Position numbers and translations under genes: made by a program
Notes under the pieces: generated by a model
Database searches by the model: none
What the model was told of the DNA's origin: nothing
Seen by the model: the letters and a program-made list of their open reading frames with translations, nothing else
Source of the DNA: CALZIK01 sp945787635
GTDB lineage: Bacteria; Acidobacteriota; Thermoanaerobaculia; Multivoradales; JAHEKO01
DNA length: 64,000 bases
Assembly: GCA_947259725.1 (NCBI GenBank)
Contig: CAMYNM010000002.1
Location: 62,001-126,000 of the forward strand
Direction of reading: 5' to 3'
In this document: positions 24,972-31,480 of the stretch, piece after piece
How the letters are laid out: every line of letters starts with the position of its first letter
Position numbering within the stretch: position 1 is the stretch's first letter

Positions 24972-25715
24972 TCAGCTCTCCGGGTGATGGGGGTAGTGGC
25001 ACTGCCAACACAGGTAGCGCTCGCCGTGATCGCGCAGATCGACGCGTGGGATGTCGGCCGGACTGTCGGCATTCTCCGAATGACACCCGCCGCAGAACTC
25101 CCTCGCCGTTGGCTTTCGGGGTAGGAAGGAGCGCGGATTCTCGCGGTGCTCGGCCCGCGCGTCGTGGCAGGTCTCGCACTCGAGCGTCAGGTGATGAGAC
25201 ACCGCTTTGGTCCTGGCGATCTGCGCGTGGCACGCTGAGCAGGATTCCGGCACCTCCGGCGGCGTGGGATCGTGCGGGTCGTGACAGCCGATGCAGGCCT
25301 GGAGAGGGTTGTGAAGGCGTTCGATGATCTGCGGGAAACCGGTAGGGCGCGGCGACAGGTATTCGTGACACGAAAGACACTCGGCACCGCGCTCGCGGGG
25401 AATCAGGGGTGTCTGGGATTCAACATCCTCGGCGTGCGCTGCCGCGGGGCCGTGGCACACTTCGCACGACACGGTCCGGTGGAAGGACCGGCTCTTCATC
25501 GCCCCCTCGCTGTCGTGGCACTCGACGCATACCTGCCAGCCCGCATAGCGAAGCGGCTGCGCGGCAACCACATCGACCGCATCGGCTCTGTAGTGACCGG
25601 TTTCGCCAAACGACGCCGGAACGAAGCGGCCTCTCAACACCAGCAACACGGCCACCGCCGCCACCAGAACAACGGCTAGACGTATTACCTGATCAGGTAT
25701 TCGCCAGATACGCAG
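24972..25715 (-). CDS. Eight-heme membrane-anchored cytochrome c
   Basis: Eight CxxCH motifs (CVECH, CEVCH, CLSCH, CIGCH, CSACH, CETCH, CGGCH, CWQCH) follow an N-terminal hydrophobic anchor. I extend the gene to CTG 25715, six bases after GGGAG. This start gives a proper N-in anchor (RIWRIPDQVIRL, then LAVVLVAAVAVLLVL). The first conventional start, GTG 25664, would cut the helix in half and has no ribosome site. With the CTG start the protein has 247 residues. It leads the three-gene unit with the Tat ferredoxin and NrfD subunits and is their likely electron partner in the periplasm. Confidence 0.85.
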   Translation of the reverse strand: MRIWRIPDQVIRLAVVLVAAVAVLLVLRGRFVPASFGETGHYRADAVDVVAAQPLRYAGWQVCVECHDSEGAMKSRSFHRTVSCEVCHGPAAAHAEDVESQTPLIPRERGAECLSCHEYLSPRPTGFPQIIERLHNPLQACIGCHDPHDPTPPEVPESCSACHAQIARTKAVSHHLTLECETCHDARAEHRENPRSFLPRKPTAREFCGGCHSENADSPADIPRVDLRDHGERYLCWQCHYPHHPES

Positions 25716-25896
25716 AACGAACTCCCGAGTAGGGGAAGTGCTCGATTACCACTGCATGATGCGACGAGACCTACGCCACCGCCAACTACCGAGCGGGCGG
25801 GACACACGACTTTCCGAGCCACCCGTTGAGGTAGGTTCTCGGTTCTTGAAACGATGCCGAACTTACTCAGCGAGCCGGATAGGCAAAGGTGGATCC

Positions 25897-27669
25897 CTAC
25901 CGGGTGCTCACTGTCGCTCGTGCCTCGCGCCGCGAGAGGTCTCGGATCTTGAGACCGAGCGCGATCAGGGTCGCGACGATAGCGATCAGGGACAGCGCCA
26001 GCCAGCGTCGCCGAGCCTGAATCTCCTCCTGAGCCTCAAACCCCAGCGCGATCGCGGCTCTCGCGTGCTCGAGACCTCGGGCATGCGTTTCGAGAAAGCC
26101 GCTGCCTTCGGCCGCGGTGAAGCCGTGCACCTGAACCTCGAGTCCGATCTCGGCATCGACGGCCTGATCCACTTCCAATTGCGCGTCCCGGACCTCAACG
26201 CCGCCGCGATGCGCTCGCAGGACGACTCGTTCGGCACTGCCAATGAGACTGGTGAGCTCGCTCATGCGCGTCAGCAGATCGATGCCGGTGACCGCTCCCG
26301 GTGTCGAATCGCTGACCATCGCGCCGGTGACGTGGCAGCTGTTGCAGCGCGTAATCGGCGTCCGCACCTCCTCACCGGAGGTCGGATCCGTATGGGTGTA
26401 GTAGGTCTTGCCGATCCGGAACTTCTGGAACAAGTTGCTGAACTCGGGCCGCATCAAGGGAAGGCCTGCTTCGTCGATCTCGCCCGATACCGAATGCTGG
26501 CTCAAGTCGCGTGCCTGGTCCACCAGCCAATCGAACCGAGTGCTGCCTTCGAGGCCCTCCGCGGTCGCCTCGGCGAAGAGGCGTTCGAGAACCTCCGAGT
26601 AGTTGCGCATCGAGGCGACAGGCTCCGACATCTCGTCGGCGACGCCGGCCGAACCTTCGTGACAGAACGCGCACGGCGTTTCCGGCAGCTGGCCGAACAT
26701 GGCGACCGTGGGGCGCACGGTGCCATGATTGTTGTGGCACGACGTGCACTCACCGAAGTGCCGTATGCCGGTGACCCAGACCTGCGGCTCGGGCGGCTCG
26801 TGACAGGCGGGGCAGCCCTCGTCCCCGGCGTCGACCAAGTACTCATTATGCTCCTCGAAGCCGCTGTGCTTCGGGCTGGCGCGGAAGAGCTCGGCCTCGC
26901 GGCCGTGACATTGCCCACAGACAAAGGTGACCGAGTCCAGGCCGGGCGGGCTGGCGCCGTGGTTGCCATGGCAGTCGTTGCAGGTCGGAGCGGAAAGGTC
27001 GTCTCGATCGAACATCGCCGCGGCGTGGACGCTGCGCTGCCAGCGCGCGTGCTGATCGACCGGCAGCGGCCTGCCATCGGACAGGGTGTAGCCGGCCATC
27101 TTCTCGGCATCGGAGTGGCAGGTGGCACAGGTATCGGCGACGTTGGTGGGGTAGACCCTCGATTCGGGATCACCGATGCGGCGCATTCCGTGCACACCAT
27201 GGCAGCCGACACAGGTTGCGACGTTGGCGTCGCCCGCGGCCAGCGCGACACCGTGGTGACTGGTGGCATACTCGCGTTCCTGGTCGACTCGAGCGTCCGG
27301 GCGGAAGCGCCGCATGTAGGACGGGCTGGAATGGCAAGAGCCGCAGAAGCCGGGGATCTCGGCTCGCTCGGGCACCCCCAGATACGGATTGGGATTAAAG
27401 CCCTCGTCCTTGGCGGCGAACATGTCGTCGGCGACCGACAGCGCTGGGTTGCCGCCGTGGCAGTCGTGGCACGAGAGGCCGACCTCGGCGTGAACGTCGG
27501 CACGAAGGTACTCCAAGATCGCCAGGTCCTCGGCTTCGAACAAATCCGTGTCGCCATGGCAGGTCGTACACGAGGTAGGACGTAGCTCTACGCCTTGCGC
27601 AGGTGCTCCGGCGTAGACAAGACCTACGACCAGCAGCGTCTGCCACTTCTTCGTTGCAGCGCGAGTCAT
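25897..27669 (-). CDS. 11-heme cytochrome c, bc complex B subunit
   Basis: The 590-residue protein has a signal peptide (MTRAATKKWQTLLVVGLVY), eleven CxxCH motifs, and a C-terminal anchor (WLALSLIAIVATLIALGL). Between motifs 10 and 11 and after 11 lie long helical heme-free stretches. It is paralogous to the nine-heme protein at 7849-9069 and sits at the same place relative to Rieske and cytochrome b. The shared pattern includes a two-heme head with CHGG(N/D)P, paired CHG.HG and a tail helix. Its start overlaps the cytochrome b stop (ATGA). It probably serves as the c1/f-like acceptor of complex B. Confidence 0.92.
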   Translation of the reverse strand: MTRAATKKWQTLLVVGLVYAGAPAQGVELRPTSCTTCHGDTDLFEAEDLAILEYLRADVHAEVGLSCHDCHGGNPALSVADDMFAAKDEGFNPNPYLGVPERAEIPGFCGSCHSSPSYMRRFRPDARVDQEREYATSHHGVALAAGDANVATCVGCHGVHGMRRIGDPESRVYPTNVADTCATCHSDAEKMAGYTLSDGRPLPVDQHARWQRSVHAAAMFDRDDLSAPTCNDCHGNHGASPPGLDSVTFVCGQCHGREAELFRASPKHSGFEEHNEYLVDAGDEGCPACHEPPEPQVWVTGIRHFGECTSCHNNHGTVRPTVAMFGQLPETPCAFCHEGSAGVADEMSEPVASMRNYSEVLERLFAEATAEGLEGSTRFDWLVDQARDLSQHSVSGEIDEAGLPLMRPEFSNLFQKFRIGKTYYTHTDPTSGEEVRTPITRCNSCHVTGAMVSDSTPGAVTGIDLLTRMSELTSLIGSAERVVLRAHRGGVEVRDAQLEVDQAVDAEIGLEVQVHGFTAAEGSGFLETHARGLEHARAAIALGFEAQEEIQARRRWLALSLIAIVATLIALGLKIRDLSRREARATVSTR

Positions 27670-28835
27670 GACTCAGACTCCGCCTTGACTCGCTGGGTGC
27701 CCCAGCGCAGAACGTAGACCAAGCCCACCGTGGCCAGCACCACCCAAACCGGTACCCAAGAGCGGTAGCCCCAAGCGGTCATGCCCACCATGTAGGCCAG
27801 CGCGACGACACCGATCACCGTGAACACAGGACTCCGCCCGGTGCGCTCGACGCCCTTGTCGATAAACGGCACCAACACCAGCAACAGACCTCCCAGGGAA
27901 AAGAGCAGAATCGGGATCGCTTCGTATTCCACCCCGAAAATCTCGCCGCCCGGAACCAGCTTCAAGGTCTCGAACATGAACACGAAATACCATTCGGGTC
28001 GGATGTCCTTGTAGGCGGGTGCAAAGGGATCGGCTTTTTCACCCAGCTCCCAAGGGAACAGAGCCGCCAACGCGACCAGAACCCCTAGCGCCAGAAGCCA
28101 ACCAAAGAGATCGCGCAAGGCGAAGTTCGGGAAGAATTTCATCGGCCGCCGTCTCTCGGCTTCTTCAGCGGCTCGCGGCGGCACGCTCATGCCCTGGATC
28201 TGGACCAGTAGAAGATGCACGACCAGCAGGACTGTGAGAAACGCCGGCAGGATGGCGACGTGCCAGCCGTAGAATCGCGACAGCGTCCCACCCGTGACTC
28301 TGTCCCCCCCGCGCAGAAAACGTAACGTCCACTCCCCGACAACCGGCAGGACGCCGGCGATGTCAGTGCCCACCTTGGTGGCAAAGAACGCCAGCTTGTT
28401 CCAGGGCAGGAGATAGCCGGAAAAGCCGAACGCCAGGGCCAGGAAAAGCAGGGCACAGCCGGTGATCCAGGTGATCTCGCGCGGCTTGCGATAACCCTTG
28501 GAAAAATAGACAGTCACCAGATGAAGAAAAGCGAAAAAGACCATCAGGTTGGCGGACCAGGAATGAAGCGAGCGGATCAGCCAGCCGAACGGCACGACCG
28601 TCATGATGAACTCGACCGACTCGAAGGCCTCGGCGGCCGACGGCCGGTAGTACAGCATCAGCATGATGCCGGTCAGAAGCTGAACGATCAGGAAAAACAA
28701 GGTCATGCCACCGAAGTAGTAGATGACCGAGTAACGATGCAAGGGCACTGTCTTGTGCGACGCAAACTCCGTCGCCTTCGAAACCGGCACCCGGTTCTCG
28801 ATCCATTCGCTGGCTGTGCGGAAGAGTCCAAGCAT
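27666..28835 (-). CDS. Cytochrome b of bc complex B
   Basis: The 389-residue protein fuses b6-like and subunit-IV-like parts. Helix B carries the expected histidine pair in SLHSW and FLHLV, 14 residues apart. Helix D has WHVAILPAFL through VVHLLL with b6-type spacing, so both b hemes should be held. The Qo motif is the canonical PEWY. I use ATG 28835, which follows GAGGACC; a TTG one codon earlier is possible. It lies between the Rieske gene and the 11-heme gene. Comparison with the cytochrome b at 6725-7852 shows what that paralogue has lost. Confidence 0.95.
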   Translation of the reverse strand: MLGLFRTASEWIENRVPVSKATEFASHKTVPLHRYSVIYYFGGMTLFFLIVQLLTGIMLMLYYRPSAAEAFESVEFIMTVVPFGWLIRSLHSWSANLMVFFAFLHLVTVYFSKGYRKPREITWITGCALLFLALAFGFSGYLLPWNKLAFFATKVGTDIAGVLPVVGEWTLRFLRGGDRVTGGTLSRFYGWHVAILPAFLTVLLVVHLLLVQIQGMSVPPRAAEEAERRRPMKFFPNFALRDLFGWLLALGVLVALAALFPWELGEKADPFAPAYKDIRPEWYFVFMFETLKLVPGGEIFGVEYEAIPILLFSLGGLLLVLVPFIDKGVERTGRSPVFTVIGVVALAYMVGMTAWGYRSWVPVWVVLATVGLVYVLRWGTQRVKAESES

Positions 28836-28838
28836 CAA

Positions 28839-29324
28839 TCAGGTCCTCGACACCACAATCTGCTCGGGTTGACCGACAGCCTTGACGACGAGGTCGACCT
28901 TGAAAGCTTCGAGTGGTCTGGGCGGTGGACCGGCCACCACTTGGCCGTTCAGATTGTATTCGCCGTTGTGACAGTTGCACCAGATCCGCTTCTTGTCCCT
29001 GTGATACTCGACGATGCAGTCGAGATGCGTGCAGGTGGCCGCGAAGGCGCGAAAGTCGCCCTCACCGCTGCGGACCAGAATCACGGGATCAGCGCCGAAA
29101 CGAAGAATCTTGTAGCCCTTGTCGAGCAGCTCGGGATCGTTGGTGGCGCCCGCCTCGACCTGATTCATCGAGGCTTCGGGAATCTCGGGCGGGCTCACGA
29201 ACCGCAGTACCGGGTAGGCCACCGAAGCGAACATCGCGCCGACCGAGGTGCCCAGAAACCAGTTGATGAAGCCTCTGCGTCCCGGATCGGGAGGCCCGCT
29301 CAAACGCTCTGCGCTGTCCGCCAT
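28839..29324 (-). CDS. Rieske [2Fe-2S] protein of bc complex B
   Basis: The 161-residue protein has a Tat-type signal-anchor (GRRGFINWFLGTSVGAMFAS) and the two Rieske boxes CTHLDC and CNCHNG, followed by GPPPRPLE. It heads the operon Rieske, cytochrome b, 11-heme cytochrome. ATG 29324 is the start, with GAGGGCAAG upstream; the frame remains open further upstream, but that stretch does not look like protein. A perfect TATAAT on this strand at 29461-29466 may be its promoter. Confidence 0.93.
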   Translation of the reverse strand: MADSAERLSGPPDPGRRGFINWFLGTSVGAMFASVAYPVLRFVSPPEIPEASMNQVEAGATNDPELLDKGYKILRFGADPVILVRSGEGDFRAFAATCTHLDCIVEYHRDKKRIWCNCHNGEYNLNGQVVAGPPPRPLEAFKVDLVVKAVGQPEQIVVSRT

Positions 29325-29460
29325 TGGTTCTTGCCCTCTTTGTTTGCCGATGCTGTCAACACCTCGAGGCACTGTGGAGGCCGATGCCCGCTGCATTGTC
29401 CGGGAAGCCCGGGTGCGCGGCACCACCCGAAGGGGTGGCAAGTGCTCTTGCTACTCTCTC

Positions 29461-29466
29461 ATTATA
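29461..29466 (-). promoter_or_regulatory. TATAAT -10 element facing bc complex B
   Basis: The minus strand reads AAGTATAATGAG, a perfect sigma-70 -10 hexamer, about 137 bases upstream of the Rieske start. The -35 is poor: TTCGAC 16 bases upstream is the best candidate. Confidence 0.4.
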
Positions 29467-29646
29467 CTTTCCGCCACTCTCCGTCGAAGAGTCCAGAGAG
29501 CTGATCATGCCAGGATCCCCGTTATGCCGTGGCTGCCGGATAGTGAACTTGGCGCGGGCAGCGGAACGTGAAGGCAATACCCCGCTGGGTGGGTCATTTC
29601 ACTATTCGAACGGATAGGAGCTCGAATCGGAGTTTGTCGATACCAT

Positions 29647-29662
29647 TGGCACAAGTTTGGCA
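29647..29662 (+). promoter_or_regulatory. Candidate sigma-54 (-24/-12) promoter for the c554-like gene
   Basis: The sequence TGGCACAAGTTTGGCA matches the RpoN pattern TGGCAC-N5-TTGCA: the -24 part is perfect, GG and GC are at the correct spacing, and the -12 part differs at one position. It lies about 50 bases before the GTG start of the tetraheme gene, a sensible leader length. No activator gene is visible in the window. Confidence 0.5.
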
Positions 29663-29713
29663 TCTGCAAGCTTAGGCGCCTATCGTGCCCACCATGATCG
29701 AGAGGAGAAGAAA

Positions 29714-30310
29714 GTGAAATATCGAATCGCACTGCTTGGAGCCCTTCCCGCGGTTCTCGTGTTCGGAACCTTCCTGGCACTGATGACGGCGCCCGCGACC
29801 GCGGAGGACTTTGCGTACATCGGCTCGAAGAACTGCAAGAAGTGCCACCTGAAGGAATACAAATCCTGGGAGGCCACGACCATGGCCACGACGTTCGACG
29901 CGCTCATGCCCGGAGAACGGAGCGAAGCCAAGCTGACGGCCGGTCTCGACCCGAACGTCGACTACACGAAGGACGAGGCCTGCGTGAAGTGTCACGTTAC
30001 GGGCTACGGCATGACCGGCGGTTTCGTTGACATCGAGACCACGCCGGAGCTGGCGAATGTGGGCTGCGAAACCTGCCACGGCCCAGGCGGAACCTACGTC
30101 GCCGACGAGCTCATGAGCCTCAAGAACAAGGAGTACAAGCTCGCCGACGTGGTCGCCGCAGGGATGGTGGAGAAGGTGGGCGAGGCTCAGTGCACCGGCT
30201 GCCACAATGACGAGAGTCCATTTGTCGCGGAAGGCTACGTTTTCGACTTCGAGGCCAACAAGGACAACGGCACCCACGAGAAGTACCCGCTCAAGTACAG
30301 CCACGACTAG
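29714..30310 (+). CDS. Tetraheme cytochrome c, c554-like
   Basis: The 198-residue protein starts at GTG 29714 behind AGAGGAGAAG. A signal peptide (IALLGALPAVLVFGTFLALM, cleavage near TAEDF) precedes four CxxCH motifs: CKKCH, CVKCH, CETCH and CTGCH. The opening YIGSKNCKKCHLKEYKSW segment is typical of the cytochrome c554 family, soluble periplasmic carriers first known with hydroxylamine oxidoreductase but widespread in metal reducers. With no anchor it is the most mobile heme carrier in this locus and could link the membrane complexes to one another or to an exit route. Confidence 0.88.
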   Translation: MKYRIALLGALPAVLVFGTFLALMTAPATAEDFAYIGSKNCKKCHLKEYKSWEATTMATTFDALMPGERSEAKLTAGLDPNVDYTKDEACVKCHVTGYGMTGGFVDIETTPELANVGCETCHGPGGTYVADELMSLKNKEYKLADVVAAGMVEKVGEAQCTGCHNDESPFVAEGYVFDFEANKDNGTHEKYPLKYSHD

Positions 30311-30454
30311 TGCGCGGTGAGGCGCCAGCTGCGCAAGGCGCGACGAGCGAGAGTATCGGGCTACACGCGAACGAGGAGCAACGCCGCCCAGCGGGATGCT
30401 GCGCCGCGCGAATGTAGAGAAACCTGCTGCGCGGTACGCTAGTGCGCGAGGGGT

Positions 30455-30476
30455 GGCCCGGGATTGGCGCCGGGCC
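30455..30476. terminator. GC-rich hairpin between the c554-like and DUF1223 genes
   Basis: GGCCCGG and CCGGGCC form a seven-base-pair stem with an eight-base loop in the 174-base gap between convergent genes. It could serve as a two-way terminator, but there is no T-run. Confidence 0.25.
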
Positions 30477-30484
30477 GCTACTGC

Positions 30485-31306
30485 CTACGTCGAGTCCGTG
30501 ACCGCGCTCTCGGCGGCGCCGTAGATCCCAAGCGAATCCGTGCCCTGGAGAAACGCCACGACGCTCAATCGGTCACGCCGCCAGCCGCTCTCGAGAGCGA
30601 TCTCGAGGGAGGTGCCGGCTCCGACGGGGCGACCGGATCCGCCTGCTTTCTCGAGGTGCCGGACCACGCGATCGTTGCGAAGGGTCTTCGAGGCGTTCTC
30701 GCCACGCCCAACCGCCGTCACGAGATCGTTTTCGACGATCGCGACCCACAAGCCGAGACTCTCGGGCCCGACTTCGGATTCCCGAAGGTGCGTGCCTACC
30801 GCCACCACGAGCCGGTCGGCCACCAGCTCGGCGGACACCACCAGCTCGGCCCGCGCGGCCTCTGATCGGGCCCGCTCCAGCAACTTCGAGATCTCGGCCC
30901 GGTTCGAGCCGACGCCCTCCCAGCGACCGTTGACCACCATCTGCGGCGTGTAGACACGGTTGCCGCCGAAGGTTCTGGCGTAGCGACGCTGCCGGTCGCT
31001 CCAGGCCGAGGAAGAGAAGGGATCGGTCCAACCGATGTAGTTCCAGTAGTCGACATGAAACGACAAGGCGACGATCTCGAGGTCCGTGCTCGAGGCGAGC
31101 TCCGAGAGGAATCGGTCCGCCGGCGGACAGCTCGAGCAGCCCTGCGAGGTAAAGAGCTCGATCACGACCGGACTCTTCGCGGCCTTTCCGCTGGAGTTCT
31201 CCCTCTCGGCAGCGCCAAATCCCGGCGTCAGGTTCGCCCCCGCAGTCATCACGAGAACGACGGCCAGGCCGACCGTCCAGGCCTGGCTCGAAAAGGCCCG
31301 GCTCAC
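30485..31306 (-). CDS. DUF1223 exported thioredoxin-like protein
   Basis: The 273-residue protein starts with an export signal (WTVGLAVVLVMTAGANL). The DUF1223 domain begins VVIELFTSQGCSSCPPADRF and contains VDYWNYIGWTDPFSS and YTPQMVVNG. The CSSC pair sits where thioredoxins have CxxC, so a periplasmic thiol or disulfide role is likely though unproven for the family. I choose GTG 31306 because it overlaps the stop of the small gene upstream (GTGA) and begins just before the signal; an earlier GTG at 31414 would add an unlikely 36-residue lead that covers that small gene in another frame. Confidence 0.8.
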   Translation of the reverse strand: MSRAFSSQAWTVGLAVVLVMTAGANLTPGFGAAERENSSGKAAKSPVVIELFTSQGCSSCPPADRFLSELASSTDLEIVALSFHVDYWNYIGWTDPFSSSAWSDRQRRYARTFGGNRVYTPQMVVNGRWEGVGSNRAEISKLLERARSEAARAELVVSAELVADRLVVAVGTHLRESEVGPESLGLWVAIVENDLVTAVGRGENASKTLRNDRVVRHLEKAGGSGRPVGAGTSLEIALESGWRRDRLSVVAFLQGTDSLGIYGAAESAVTDST

Positions 31307-31401
31307 GGAACCGGACAGTCCCCGCGGGCGATCTGGGCCAGGAACGAGACCACGACCGCCAGCGTCGCGAGCAGTGAAACGAAGTAGGGGAGTTTTTTCA
31401 T
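31303..31401 (-). CDS. 32-residue membrane peptide upstream of DUF1223
   Basis: An ATG-started frame encodes MKKLPYFVSLLATLAVVV followed by SFLAQIARGDCPVP. It has a lysine-rich start, one hydrophobic helix and a single cysteine. Its TGA overlaps the GTG start of the DUF1223 gene by four bases, the same coupling seen for many gene pairs in this genome. It has no strong ribosome site, and I cannot compare it with homologues, so it could be only a leader peptide. Confidence 0.45.
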   Translation of the reverse strand: MKKLPYFVSLLATLAVVVSFLAQIARGDCPVP

Positions 31402-31480
31402 CGGACGAAGCCACGCGGGCATTCTAACTACCGCTAGCTACGGACGCCGGCCCCGCCCGGATGCAGCCGAGATGGCCGAA

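Larger units (their letters stand above)
29325..29713. other. Divergent 389-base regulatory region between bc complex B and the c554-like gene
   Basis: No supported gene lies here. The region is less GC-rich than its surroundings and holds two candidate promoters listed separately: a TATAAT facing left and a sigma-54-type site facing right. A short open frame with a CRGC pair around 29510-29617 was considered and not called. Confidence 0.5.

Noticed and set aside
25738..27585. Open frame of about 615 codons antisense to the 11-heme gene
   Set aside because: Same reason; the real gene on the other strand has a signal peptide, eleven heme motifs and a start overlap with cytochrome b.
29324..29617. 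Small rightward frame with CxxC in the divergent regulatory region
   Set aside because: Low-complexity composition, no ribosome site, and the candidate promoters run through it.
29490..29640. Cyclic di-GMP or similar riboswitch before the c554-like gene
   Set aside because: The conserved GEMM core and its tetraloop are not present, and the likely transcript start is downstream at about 29673.
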